A DNA stretch of 64,000 nt from positions 248,001 to 312,000 of the forward strand of contig CAVSKB010000011.1 of NCBI GenBank assembly GCA_963728295.1, written 5' to 3'. This document shows, one piece after another, positions 8,950-19,910 of this stretch. Origin of the DNA: DATJKD01 sp963728295 (lineage in GTDB: Bacteria; Pseudomonadota; Gammaproteobacteria; Steroidobacterales; Steroidobacteraceae). The translations under genes and the position numbers were made by a program. Within the stretch, counting starts at the first letter, position 1, and each line of letters opens with the position of its first letter. Below the pieces are notes generated by a model. That model was not told where the DNA came from, did no database searches, and saw only the letters and a list, made by a program, of their open reading frames with translations.

Positions 8950-11304
8950 TTACGGAGTCAGCCCCAGCGCGACGGCGTCCTGGTCGGATAGCTCGACCAC
9001 GTCGATCCAGATCGGATTTGAATAGGCCTTGCGGCCCGACGTGTCCTCGACTTCGATGGCATACCAGCCGGCGCGGTCGGCAGTCAGCATGAACTCGACG
9101 CTGACCTCCCGCGGCGCGTCCCGGAAGCTCCTCGTCGCAACGACGGCTCCTGCGCTGATCAGCTCGGCTTGCTTCAGGCCGGCGACCGACTTCAGGCCGA
9201 ACGCGAGCGTGAAACTCGCGCCCGGCTTCACCTTCAATTCGCTGCCGAACATCACCGCCGGGAAGATCAGCGGGCCGGAAGAAACGTACGCGTGACCGGC
9301 CTTTACCGCTTCCGCAAAGGTCCGTGCCGTAAGCAGGCCCTCGACGTGGGCAAACGTGCGAGTACGTCCCGACTCGAAGTTCCAGACGTCGTGTACGTCC
9401 GTCCCGCCGCTGAGATAGTAACGATGCCCGGAATTCCAGAAGGTCCACAATGCTCGCAGGACCTTGTCGTCATCACCGGGTCTCTCGGCGTTGATCTCGA
9501 GCAGGTCGAAGCCAGGATTGAAACCGCCGGGCGCTACCTTCGCTGCCAGGCTTGCGAAGTATCCGTAAGGTATGAAAGGGTGGTTTGACTGCACGACGAT
9601 CGCCCCTTGCCGCCGGGCTTCAGCCAGCACCTCGTCGACGGTGGCAGTGCTCGTGTCGATCGCCAGTCGTTCGGCCGGTCGCAATGGCCACGCGTTGAAA
9701 TGTCCCCAGGACGGCGACAGCTCCACTGACGGCACGAACGGAACACCGCGCCGGTCGGCCAACTGCTGCATCGGCGCATGGTTCGCGGTCGAGTCGTGAT
9801 CGCTGACGAAGAGCAGGTCGAGAGCGGCCGCGAGCTGCGAACGCGCGACGTACTCGGGTGGTGTGACACCCTCGGCCTGATCTGCGTGGTGGTGCAGATC
9901 GGCCGAATACCAGCCGGACGCCCGCGGATCGAACTGGCGCGTGATCGCCACTTTCGTCTCCGTCGCCTGGCCGGGGCGCACGGCGAGCTGCACGCTCTGG
10001 CTGGGTGCAAGGAAAGCGCCTCCCGAGGACACCGCGAACACATAGCGGCCGGGCGCCATGGCGGTCGCGATTCGCCCCTTGCGGTCGAGCTCGGTGAAGA
10101 ACGTGTTGCGGCCGAGAAATTCGACGAGTTGCTTCTGGCCTTGCGTGATGACGATGCGAGCGTCGAGTCCCTCGCCGGTTCGCGCATCCACTATTTCGAA
10201 GCCGACGCTGCCTGGAGGCTCGAGATCGCGGAAATCGAGTGCCGTGTCGTCACCTGCGCCGATTTTCACGACGGCCGTGTGGCTCTGCGAATAACCTTTT
10301 CCAGTGGCATACAACTCATATTCGCCGACCGGAAGCTCAGCGACGTAACGGCCGCCGCGACCGTACACCCACGCATAAGCCGTGCCTCGTTTCAGGATCA
10401 CGACGACAGGCTCGTCGACCGCCCGGCTATCGGGCGATGTGACGACGCCGTGCACGGTGCCCGATTCGAGGTGCTTGCGGTCGATCTCGGCGGCCAAGGT
10501 CGGGCCAAGATCGCCGCGCGGCCCCACCTGCAGCCATGCGTCGAAGGTCCGTGATGCGCCGGGCGCAAGCGTGTGCTTGAGGAAGAGATCCAGCGAACCG
10601 GACCCTACGTAGTCGACGTATGGAGCATGCAGCGTAATGGCCCAGTCTTCGTCGTAGGCCACGACGCGATCGGCCAGCGCTCCGGTAGGCGCGCCTTCCT
10701 TCAGGTCTCCCAGGCCGGGAATGCCGAAGAAATACCCCGCACTGGGCCACAGCGTTTGGCCCGACAGCAGGTCGGGCAGGGGTGCCTCGCCCGTGTTGGT
10801 CATCGTGGTGCGGATCTCGATCCGGTCCGCATCTTCCCGGAGCGTGTAGGTCGTCGCGATCGTCACCCGGCCCCAGTCGCGCGTGGTCCGCACCACCACC
10901 TGGGCCGGGCCGCGCTCGACGATCTCGACTTTCTGATAGGTGTTCGGCCAGGCCGACCAGTTGTTCGGGATGAAATCTGCGAATACGACCCGGTCACGGC
11001 CTGGTTTGCCGTCAACGACCGGCGCGATGTCGATGATCGCTCCGCGTGGCACTCCGTAGGGGACGCCACTCTCGACGGCGAGACCGAACGCCAGGTGCTC
11101 GTTGAGGACGGTGATGTCATGGGCCGCGGCGGCTTCCCCATCGACGATCGGGGTGCCTCCAACGACCAGGGTTGCTGCGGCGCGGCCCGGAACAGGCTGC
11201 ATCAGCGCGATGAGCAGCACTACGGCACATGTTCGCGCGCCGTCGGCCCGCGAGCCACCACGGAATGTCGAATCTTCGGCAACCACCTGCCGGTCAGTGT
11301 TCAT
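8950..11304 (-). CDS. CehA/McbA-family PHP-domain metallohydrolase, exported
   Basis: A 784-residue uninterrupted protein. A hydrophobic stretch ends near residue 45 (VPGRAAA), suggesting export. Beta-rich domains fill residues about 45-470. The PHP-type metal site begins with YSADLHHHADQAEG near 480 and continues with LFVSDHDSTANH, then a conserved GGTDVHDVW near 655. CehA and McbA of this family hydrolyse the carbamate carbaryl, but most members have unknown natural substrates. It lies on the same strand 59 bases after the ferredoxin/ASKHA gene and could be read from the corrinoid operon. A paralogous PHP domain occurs at 54615-57252. Confidence 0.82.
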   Translation of the reverse strand: MNTDRQVVAEDSTFRGGSRADGARTCAVVLLIALMQPVPGRAAATLVVGGTPIVDGEAAAAHDITVLNEHLAFGLAVESGVPYGVPRGAIIDIAPVVDGKPGRDRVVFADFIPNNWSAWPNTYQKVEIVERGPAQVVVRTTRDWGRVTIATTYTLREDADRIEIRTTMTNTGEAPLPDLLSGQTLWPSAGYFFGIPGLGDLKEGAPTGALADRVVAYDEDWAITLHAPYVDYVGSGSLDLFLKHTLAPGASRTFDAWLQVGPRGDLGPTLAAEIDRKHLESGTVHGVVTSPDSRAVDEPVVVILKRGTAYAWVYGRGGRYVAELPVGEYELYATGKGYSQSHTAVVKIGAGDDTALDFRDLEPPGSVGFEIVDARTGEGLDARIVITQGQKQLVEFLGRNTFFTELDRKGRIATAMAPGRYVFAVSSGGAFLAPSQSVQLAVRPGQATETKVAITRQFDPRASGWYSADLHHHADQAEGVTPPEYVARSQLAAALDLLFVSDHDSTANHAPMQQLADRRGVPFVPSVELSPSWGHFNAWPLRPAERLAIDTSTATVDEVLAEARRQGAIVVQSNHPFIPYGYFASLAAKVAPGGFNPGFDLLEINAERPGDDDKVLRALWTFWNSGHRYYLSGGTDVHDVWNFESGRTRTFAHVEGLLTARTFAEAVKAGHAYVSSGPLIFPAVMFGSELKVKPGASFTLAFGLKSVAGLKQAELISAGAVVATRSFRDAPREVSVEFMLTADRAGWYAIEVEDTSGRKAYSNPIWIDVVELSDQDAVALGLTP

Positions 11305-11363
11305 GCCTCGTTCAGACTGGTTGCGTAGTCACCGGGCGCCGGCTGCGACGGCCGCGGCGCTCG

Positions 11364-13360
11364 TCAGCCGGTTGGCGCCGCGGGCCTTGGCTCCGGCAGG
11401 TCGACGACCTTGCGGAGATTCGGGTAGTCCGCGGTCCTGTGCGGGATCGCCATCGCATCGACGAAGTGCGCCTGGAACTGCGGCTCGATCGCGGTCTCGA
11501 TCTTCTCGACGCGCCGTACGAGCGTCCTCGATCGTCGCGCGCGAGCGCGAATCGAGCAGCGCGATCCGCGCCCCGGTGCCCGCCGCATTGCCCGCCGACG
11601 TCACGTGCCCGAGGTCGCAGTCCGGAATCATGCCGAGCACCGCAGCGTACTTGACGTCGATGTGCGTGCCGAAAGCGCCCGGCAGCCGGATGCGTTCGAC
11701 GCGGTCGACGCCGAGCCGGTCCATGAGCAGCCGGATGCCGGCATGCAGCGCGGCCTTCGCGAGCTGGATCGCGCGCACGTCGTTCTGCGTGATGCTGCAG
11801 CGTCTGCGCGCCCGAGTGCAGCACGTAGGAGTACGTTCGACCGTTCGGCGACGATGCGCGACGCTGCGCGTCGGCGAGCGAGCCGTCGATGACGCCGTCG
11901 CTGAGTGATGACGCCCGCGAGGTACATCTCGGCGATGACTTCGATGATGCCCGAGCCGCAGACGCCCGTGACGCCGGTCGCCGCGGTTGCCGCGGCGAAA
12001 CTCCGGATCGTCCGACCACAGGTCGCAGCCGATCACCTTGAACCGCGGCTCGAGCGTCACGGCGATCGATGCGCACGCGCTCGATCGCGCCGGGTGCGGC
12101 GCGCTGGCCGCAGCTGATCTGCGCGCCTTCGAACGCCGGCCCGGTCGGGCTCGAGCAGGCGAGCAGCCGATGCCGGTTGCCGAGCACGATCTCGGCGTTG
12201 GTGCCGACGTCGACGAGCAGCGTCATGCTCGTCGTCGAGGTCGGGCCGCTCGGCGAGAATCATGCCCGCGGTGTCCGCGCCGACGTGCCCGGCAATGCAG
12301 GGCAGCACGTAGACCCGCGCGTTCGGGTGCAGCGCGATGCCGATCTCGGCAGCCGTCACGCGTGACGGCGCGATCGATCGCGAGCGCGAACGGCGCGCCG
12401 CCGAGCTCGACCGGATCGATGCCGAGCACCAGGTGATGCATGATCGGATTGCCGACCAGCGTCGCTTCGAGGATCGCCTCCGGAGCGATGCCGGCGCTGC
12501 GCGCGACTTCGGCCGCGAGCTCGCTGATGCGCCTGCGCGCACGGCCGCCGTCATCTGCGCGGCGCCGCCCGGATTCATCATCGCGTAGGACACGCGGCTC
12601 ATCAGGTCCTCGCCGAAGCGGATCTGCGGATTCATGCGTCCCGCCGATGCCACGACTTCGCCGCTCGCGAGATCGCAGAGGTGCGCGGCGATCGTCGTCG
12701 AGCCGACGTCGACGGCCATGCCGAACGACTCGTCGTGGAAGCCCGGCCAGACGGCGATGATCCGCGACGCGTCGTGCACCGCGACGGTGACTTTCCATTC
12801 GCCCTTGCGCAGCAGCGCCTGCAGCTGCTGCAGCACCGCGAGGTCGCATTGCAGGTCGCGTGAGCTGCCATTCGCGCGTCGAGCGCCGCTTCGAGCCGCT
12901 GCAGGTCGCCCGACGGATCGTGCATGTCGGGCTCCGTGCACCTCGACGTAGTGCAGCTTGACGAGCGGGTAGAGCTCGATGTCGCGCGCCTCGGCGGCCT
13001 TGCGCACGACCTGGCGATGCACCTGGCTGCCCGACGGCACGTCGACGACGACGTCCGCCTCGACACGCGCCTGAGCACGACAGCCGGCGGCCCGGACGGC
13101 AGCGGCTGCCGGCTCGCATAGCGCTGCTCCGACTCGCGACGGCGGCGAGACGACTGTCGGCGCCGGAGCGCACGCCGTGCTTCGCGAACTCGCCTTCCGC
13201 CACCAGGACCTGGCAGCGACCGCAGATCGCGCGCCCGCCGCAGACGGAATCGATGTCGACGCCGAGCGTGCGCGCCGCGTGCGAGCAGCGGCGTGCCGAC
13301 CGCGAAGCGCCCGCGCTTGCCGGACGGCGTGAAGACGACGAGTGGATCCCGGCGGCTCAC
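11364..13360 (-). CDS. Ferredoxin/ASKHA corrinoid-protein reductive activase (RACo/RamA-like)
   Basis: Reactivates inactive cob(II)alamin on the corrinoid partner in related systems. The N-terminus, from GTG 13360, carries a [2Fe-2S] ferredoxin domain with the cysteine cluster CGGRAICGRCQV followed by LSCQARV. Next comes the linker, then an ASKHA nucleotide-fold domain (PF14574 type) with GMAVDVGSTTIAAHLCDL, GRMNPQIRFGEDLMSRV and NPIMHHLVLGIDPVELGG. The C-terminus reads IETAIEPQFQAHFVDAMAIP. Several +1 interruptions break the frame. It ends the corrinoid operon, 10 bases after the methyltransferase. Activases of this type allow corrinoid methyl transfer in cells that also see oxygen. Confidence 0.82.
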
Positions 13361-13370
13361 GGTACCTCGC

Positions 13371-14301
13371 TCAGGCAGGAGTGACCGGTCGGCGGCGATG
13401 GCCGCCCTCGCGTCGACCGCGCGGGGCGGCGCCCGCTGCGGCGGTGCCCTGCGCCGGAGCGTCGCGGAACCTGCGGATCCAGCGCGCGCAGTCCGGGTCG
13501 TGGCCCATCATGACGTCGGCCGCCATGCACGATCGGACGATGTCCCCGTGCAGCGGGTTCGTGATCGCGGAGGTGAGTCCCGCGGCGATCGCCATCGTGA
13601 GGAAGGCGCTGTTGATGCCGTCGCGGTTCGGCAGGCCGAAGCTGACGTTCGACGCACCGCAGGTCGTGTTGACCTTGAGCTCGTCGCGCAGTCGCCGCAC
13701 GAGGCGCATGACCTGGACGCCCGCCTGGTTGATCGCGCCGATCGGCATGACGAGCGGATCGACGACGACGTCGGACGCGGGAATGCCGTGATCCATCGCG
13801 CGATGCACGATCTTGCTTCGCGACCTCGAAGCGCACGTCCGGATCCTCGGAGATGCCGGTCTCGTCGTTGGAGATGGCGACGACCGCCGCGCCGTACTTC
13901 TTCACGAGCGGCAGCACGGACTCGAGGCGCTCTTCCTCGCCGGTCACCGAGTTCACGAGCGCCTTGCCCTTGTACACCGCGAGCCCGGCGTCGAGCGCGG
14001 CGACGATCGAGGAGTCGATCGACAGCGGCACGTCGGTGATCGACTGCACGAGCTGGATCGCCCTCGCGAGGATCGCCGGCTCGTCGGCCAGCGGAATGCC
14101 CGCGTTGACGTCGAGCATGTGCGCGCCTGCCTCGACCTGCGCGAGCGCATCGGCTTCGACGCGGCTGAAATCGCCGGCGGCCATCTCCGCGGCGAGCAGC
14201 TTGCGGCCGGTGGGGTTGATGCGCTCGCCGATGATGACGAACGGCCGATCGAAGCCGATGACGACTTCGCGGCTCGCGGAACTGATGACGGTATCGGTCA
14301 T
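13371..14301 (-). CDS. Methyltetrahydrofolate:corrinoid methyltransferase (pterin-binding)
   Basis: Expected to move the methyl group from the methylated corrinoid protein to tetrahydrofolate (MtgA/MeTr type). ATG at 14301 begins MTDTVISSASREVV. The TIM-barrel pterin-binding signature is FVIIGERINPTGRK, then EAGAHMLDVNAGIPL, IDSSIVAALDAGL and LVNSVTGEEE. The second half gives VVDPLVMPIGAINQAG and NTTCGASNVSFGLPNR, typical of methyl-THF methyltransferases. One +1 interruption lies near 13815. The start overlaps the upstream gene's stop (ATGA). About 310 residues fits the family. Direction of methyl flow is inferred from context. Confidence 0.88.
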
Positions 14302-14642
14302 GATGTTTTCCTGTCTGCAAGATCTTGCGGGTCCGGGGCCGGACGCTCGTCGATGCCCTTGGCCCGGATCAGGCGCTCGAGATCCTCGTCGGTGTATCGG
14401 GCTTCGATGCGGCCGCGGCGGCCGCGGCTTCGGCCTGCAGATCGTCGCCGCAGGGCCGCGGCGCGCTGCGTCGCCAGTCCGCGAGATACGCATCCGAGCT
14501 GCCCTTGCCCGCCCGCATCGCGGCGCGGTCGACGGCTTCCTGGAAGCGCGCCGAGAGCTTGGACCTTGGCGACATCGCGGCCCCGCTTGACGATGACCTG
14601 CGCGGGGATGTCGCGCCAGGAGATGACGATCAGCGCGGCCAT
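14298..14642 (-). CDS. 'Virulence factor' domain protein (PF13769-like) of the corrinoid operon
   Basis: A small protein of roughly 115 residues starting MAALIVISWRDIPAQVIVK, followed by AKVQLSARFQEAVDRAAMRAGK, SDAYLADWRR and an acidic alanine-rich tail ending DLADRKTS. It matches my memory of the PF13769 'virulence factor' domain family, whose name is historical and whose function is unknown. Homologues often travel with MttB-family and corrinoid genes. It overlaps the DUF1638 gene upstream by about 13 bases and the methyltransferase downstream by ATGA, so all three are tightly coupled. One or two +1 interruptions near 14400-14570. A role as accessory factor in corrinoid handling is a guess from position. 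Confidence 0.65.
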   Translation of the reverse strand: MAALIVISWRDIPAQVIVKRGRDVAKVQALGALPGSRRPRRDAGGQGQLGCVSRGLATQRAAALRRRSAGRSRGRRGRIEARYTDEDLERLIRAKGIDERPAPDPQDLADRKTS

Positions 14643-15278
14643 GACGGGGCCGGCACGCGTGTCGCGCGCGCCGCCTGCGCCGCGCCTGCGACGGCCGCGA
14701 GGCTCGTCGCGAGCTCGCCGTAACCGGTGAACCTCTCGACGTACTCGAGACCGAGACGCTGCGCTACCGCACGGGCGGCTCGTTTCGAGATCGTCGTCGC
14801 GCAGCTGCGCGAGATAGACCAGCCGGCGGTAGTTGCGGAAATACTCCGTCGCGAGCTCCGGGTGCCGATCGATGCCGAGCCCGTCGATCACGAGCCGATC
14901 GAAGTGACGCACAGGAAATCCGTCAGGTAGAACGTGCCCGGCTCGGCCTCGCTGAGCGCCGCGAAGACGCCGGGCGTCGCGAAGAACTCGTAGCAGTGCG
15001 CGCCCGGCATGCGCTCGACGCCTTCCTCGCGCGAGCACCGCATCGAGGCGCCCGCCCGTGCCGCAGTCGCCATAGGCGACGAAGATGTCGCGCGTAGTGC
15101 TCGCGGTCCGCGCGAATCGCTCCGCGCACGGCCTCCGCGATGCGCTCCGGGCGGTTGTGCAGCTCCGGCGGCAGGCACTTCACGTCGAGCGCGGACCAGC
15201 CGTTGAGCGTCTTGCAGCGCGGCGATCTCGCGCGCGAGCGCGCCGCAGGCGATGACGAGTATCGCGCTCGGCACTCAT
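14630..15278 (-). CDS. DUF1638 domain protein of the corrinoid operon
   Basis: Reads through several +1 interruptions as a DUF1638 protein: ILVIACGALAREIAAL at the N-terminus, CLPPELHNRPERIAEAVR, EEGVERMPGAHCYEFFA, EAEPGTFYLTDFL, GLGIDRHPELATEYFRNYRRLVYLAQ (split here by length) and LATSLAAV near the end. Conserved cysteine and histidine residues (ACG, CLPP, HCYEFF) suggest a metal or cofactor site, but no function is established. DUF1638 genes are frequent companions of MttB-type methyltransferases. ATG at 15278 lies 11 bases after the corrinoid gene. The exact C-terminus depends on how the interruptions are resolved. Confidence 0.72.
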
Positions 15279-15289
15279 GCCGGCCGACC

Positions 15290-15995
<706 letters not shown>

Positions 15996-16000
15996 CGGAA

Positions 16001-16035
16001 CTCTCCGAGGCACTCGGGGACCTCTCCGAGGCACT
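16001..16035 (-). repeat. Duplicated 14-base element containing the ribosome-binding site
   Basis: CTCTCCGAGGCACT occurs at 16001-16014 and again at 16022-16035, offset by 21 bases. On the minus strand the copy nearest the gene includes the GGAGAG ribosome-binding site of the corrinoid protein. It may be a chance duplication or a two-site operator spaced by two helical turns. Confidence 0.5.
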
Positions 16036-16246
16036 GCGCGGTCACGACTCACTCTCGACGACATACCGGAACCAGGTCCCATGTTACGGCCGGCGCCGTC
16101 CGGCCCGTGGTGCCCTGGCGACATGCCATGTTCAAAATGCGACATCCGCCCGGCCGTGCGGAGTGGCGCACAGGAATGCGAGCTGTCGGCGCTGGCCGAG
16201 GCCGGCTCGTCGCATTCTGACAAGTCGGCTGCGGCGACCCTGCGCG

Positions 16247-17215
16247 TCACCCCGCGATGCTGCCGCGCCGTGCCTGCGCTCGGCGCTGGGTGGGTGGCCG
16301 AAATGATTGCGGTAGCACTTCGAGAAATGCGGCGGCGACTGGAAGCCGCAGGAGGTGCGTGATGTCCATGATCGGCATCGACGTCTGCAGCAGCAGCTCG
16401 CGCGCGCGGCTGCAGGCGCATCTCCAGGTAGTAGCGCTTCGGCACGCAGTTGAGATGCGCTTGAACAGGCGCTCGATCTGCCGGCGCGAGAGCCCGGTCT
16501 GCGCGCGCGATCTTGCTCGAGCGACAGCGGGTTCTCGATGTTCTCTTCCATGAGCTCGGCGACCTCGATCAGGCTGCGATGCGAGGCGCCGACCTGGGCG
16601 CGCAGCGGGACGTACTGCCGGTCCTGCCGTTGCGCACGCGCTCGACACGAACTGCTCGGAGACCCGCTGCGACACCTGCGGGCCGAGCTTGACCTGGATC
16701 AGGTTCAGCATCAGGTCGAGCGGCGCCGTGCCGCCGGAGCAGGTGTAGCGATCGCGGTCGATGCTGAACACCTGGTCGCTGAGATCTGCACGCGCGGAAA
16801 CTCCTCGCGCAGCGCCGAGAGGTTCTCCCAGTGGATCGTGGCGCGATAGTTGTCGAGCAGACCGGCCTGCGCGAGCGCATAGCCGCCGGTGCACAGCGCG
16901 CCGAGTGCGCATGCCGCGCTCGCGAGCGGCGCAGCGCGGTGAGCAGCGGCGGCGAGACGGCATCGCGGACGTTGACGCCGCCGCAGACGAACACGGATCT
17001 CGACCTTGCCGAGCTTGTCGAGCGGCTCGGTCGGCGTGAGCATCGAGCCCGTTGCTCGCCGGCGACCGGCCGGCCGTCGAGGCTCACGATCGACCATTCG
17101 TAGACCTGCCTGGCCCGACGACGCGATTCGCCATGCGCAGCGGCTCGACCGCGTTCGTGACGGCGATCAGCGAGTAGTCGGCAGCGTCAGGAAGGCGTAA
17201 CGCGCTCGTGCGCAT
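16247..17215 (-). CDS. GlxA/AraC-family regulator, GbdR-like
   Basis: A transcription factor with an N-terminal DJ-1/PfpI-like domain and a C-terminal AraC helix-turn-helix. Across several interruptions the text gives VTNAVEPLRMANRVVG, ALGALCTGGYALAQAGLL, DRDRYTCSGGTAPLDLMLN, then the HTH region LSLEQIARAQTGLSRRQIERLF, RARELLLQTSMPIMDI and FGHPP. It looks close to GbdR of Pseudomonas, which activates betaine and dimethylglycine catabolic genes when those ligands are present. It is divergent from the dimethylglycine dehydrogenase and upstream of the corrinoid operon, so it could control both. The stop could be at 16247 or 16132 depending on one interruption. Confidence 0.75.
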
Positions 17216-17291
17216 CGCGGCGTCGGACTTCACTGGAGCCTGTTGCCGAGCTGTCGCGTTGCTCGCGAGTATACGGCGGGCTGACGCATTT

Positions 17292-17316
17292 GTCTGAGTC
17301 TCGTCGACAATCAGAC
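17292..17316. promoter_or_regulatory. Inverted repeat in the regulator/dehydrogenase divergent region
   Basis: GTCTGA (17292-17297) and TCAGAC (17311-17316) are reverse complements separated by 13 bases, with the palindrome GTCGAC (17303-17308) in between. This is the clearest dyad in the 199-base divergent region and a candidate binding site for the GbdR-like regulator. A TACACT -10-like hexamer lies downstream at 17337-17342 without a good -35, as expected of an activator-dependent promoter. Confidence 0.4.
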
Positions 17317-17414
17317 CTGTCGCATCGGCCCGTTGCTACACTAGCCGCGACAAACGTGCATCCGCGACCGCACAGGCTCGAGCGGACAGCCGGCCAGGGG
17401 GCGGAGAACTCGGG

Positions 17415-19902
17415 ATGAAAACGCATGCGCGGGTGGTCGTGATCGGCGGCGGCGTGGTCGGCGTCAGCACGCTCTATCACCTGGCGCAAGAAGGGCTGGT
17501 CGGACGTCGGTGCTGCTCGAGCGCGCCGAGCTGACCGCCGGCTCGACCTGGCATGCCGCCGGCCTGCTGCCGCTCTTCAACATGAGCTACACGGTCGGCC
17601 AGCTGCACAAGTACTCGGTCGATCTCTACAAGCGCCTGCCGGCCGAGACCGGCCAGGACGTCAGCTTCCACGTGACCGGCAACCTGCGCCTCGCGACCTG
17701 CCGCGACCGCATGGACGAGTACCAGCAAGTACTGCGGCACCGCGAACACGATCGGCGTGCCGTTCGAGATCATCGGCCCCGACGAGGTCAAGGAGCTGTG
17801 GCCGCTGGTCGAGCTCGGCGACGGCGGCGACACGCCGAAGATCGTCGGCGCGCTCTACCACCCGGACGACGGCCACATCGCGCCGGCCGACCTCACGATG
17901 GCGCTGCGCAAGGGCGCGCGCGCAGCGCGGGCGCCGAGATCCACGAGCACACCGAAGTCACGGCGGTGGCGCGCACGCGCATCCGGCGAATGGCAGCTCA
18001 CGACCAACAAGGGCGAGATCGTCGCCGAGCACGTCGTCTGCGCGACCGGCAACTACGCGCGCCAGACCGGGCCGCATGTTCGGCCTCAACGTGCCGGCGA
18101 TCCCGGTCGAGCACCAGTACATCGTCTACGACGAGTCGCCGCGAGCTGAAGGCCTACCGCCAGGGCGGCGGCCGCGAGCTCGCGGTGCTGCGCGAATCCG
18201 ACAAGTCGTATTACCTGCGCGAGGAGCGGCTGGGCTGGATTCTCGGGCCGTACGAAGCCGGCGCGCCGGCGCGCTTCGCCGACGGCGTGCCGGAGTCGTT
18301 CGGCAAGAGCCTGTTCGCGGGCGACCTCGAGCGGCTGCTGCCGCACGTCGAAGCGGCGCAGCGGCGCGTGCCGGCGCTCGAGAACTGCGGCATCAAGGAC
18401 ATCGTCAACGGGCCGATCTCGCTACACGCCGGACGGCAGCCCGCTGATCGGGCCGGCCTGGGGCGTGCGCGAACCTCTGGCTCAACGAGGGCCACAGCTT
18501 CGGCATCACCGCCGCCGGCGGCGCGGGCTGGCAGCTCGCGCGAATGGATCGTCGAGGGCGAGCCGGGCATCGACATGCTCGCGGTCGATCCGCGCCGCTT
18601 CGGGCCGTACACCAGCAAGCGCTACGTGGTGCACGAAGAACGAGGAGACCTACCGCAACGTCTTCACGATCCACTACCCGGACGAGGAGCGCGCGCGACG
18701 CGCGGCCCGCGAAGACGAGCCCCGTCTACGACAAGCTGAAGCGCATGGGCGCGGTGTTCGGCCAGCGCTACGGCTGGGAGCGCGCCAACTGGTTCGCGCC
18801 GCCGGGCGTCGAGGCCGAGGACGACTGGAGCTTCCGGCGCACGCAATTACTTCGAGCACGTCGGCAACGAGTGCCGGCTGCTGCGCGAGCAGCGTCGGCG
18901 TCATCGACCTGACGCCGTTCACCAAGCACGAGGTCAGCGGGCCCGGGCGCCGAGGCCTGGCTCGACGGGCTCGTCGCCAACAAGGTGCCGACGAAGATCG
19001 GCCGCATGGCGCTGTGCCACGCGCTGACGAAGCGCGGCGGCATCCGCTCCGAGTTCACGATCACGAAGCTCGGCCGACGAGCAGTTCTACGTCGTGAGCG
19101 CCGGCGCCGCCGAGCGCTACGACAGCGACTACCTGCAGCAAGCGGCTGCCGGCGCGACGGCTCGCGTCGCGCTGCGCAACGTCACCGACGCGCCGCGGCT
19201 GCTTCGTGCGTCGCCGGTCCGCGCTCGCGCGACGTGCTGGCGAAGCTCGACCGACACGCCGCTCGACAACGCGGCGTTTCCCGTGGCTCACGGGCGCAGG
19301 CCGATCGAAGTCGGCCTCGCGACCGACGTGTATGCGCTGCGCGTCAACTTCGTCGGCGCGCTCGGCTGGGAGCTGCACTTCCCGATCGAGTACGCGCACC
19401 ACCTGTTCGACGCGCTCTTCGCCGCCGGCGAGGAGTTCGGCATCGGCATGGTCGGCATGCGCGCGATGGAGTCGCTGCGCATCGAGAAGTCCTACCGCAT
19501 GTGGGGCAGCGACCTCACGCGCGACTACACGCCGTTCGAGGCCGGCCTCGACCGCTTCGTGCGCATGGAGCAAGGGCGACTTCATCGGCAGCGAGGCGCT
19601 CGAGCGCCAGCTCGCCGCCGGCGTGCCGCACCGCTTCGTCACGCTCGAAGTGCACGGCGTCACCGATGCCGATCCGCTCGGCAACGAGCCGCTGTTCGAT
19701 CGCGAGGGCCGCATCGTCGGCCGCGCGACCGTCGGGCTAGCTACGGGCACGTGCTGGGCAAGAGCCTCGCGATCGGCTACGTGAAGCCGGCGTTCGCGGC
19801 GGTCGGCACCGGCCTCGGCGATCGAGATCCTCGGCGAGCGCAAGCGGGCCACGGTGCTCGTCGACTCGCCGTACGATCCCGAGAACAGGATCTGCAGCCT
19901 GA
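17415..19902 (+). CDS. Dimethylglycine dehydrogenase family flavoprotein
   Basis: Converts dimethylglycine to sarcosine, passing the methyl carbon to tetrahydrofolate in this family. ATG 17415 has GGAG 8 bases upstream. The N-terminal FAD domain reads VVVIGGGVVGVSTLYHLA and LTAGSTWHAAGLLPLFN, where the histidine is the covalent flavin site in dimethylglycine dehydrogenases. ENCGIKDIVNGPI and HSFGITAAGGAGWQLAEW follow. The second half is a GcvT-like folate domain with RFGPYTSKRYV, WERANWFAPPG, GRMALCHALTKRGGIRSEF and ALGWELHFPIEY. More than twenty +1 interruptions, nearly all synonymous doublings; without them about 820 residues, the family length. The end at TGA 19900-19902 assumes the last doubling (DPENRSAA). 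Confidence 0.85.
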
Positions 19903-19910
19903 AGGCGCTG

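Noticed and set aside
16001..16035. CRISPR-like repeat
   Set aside because: Only two 14-base copies with a 7-base gap, no further repeats and no cas genes.
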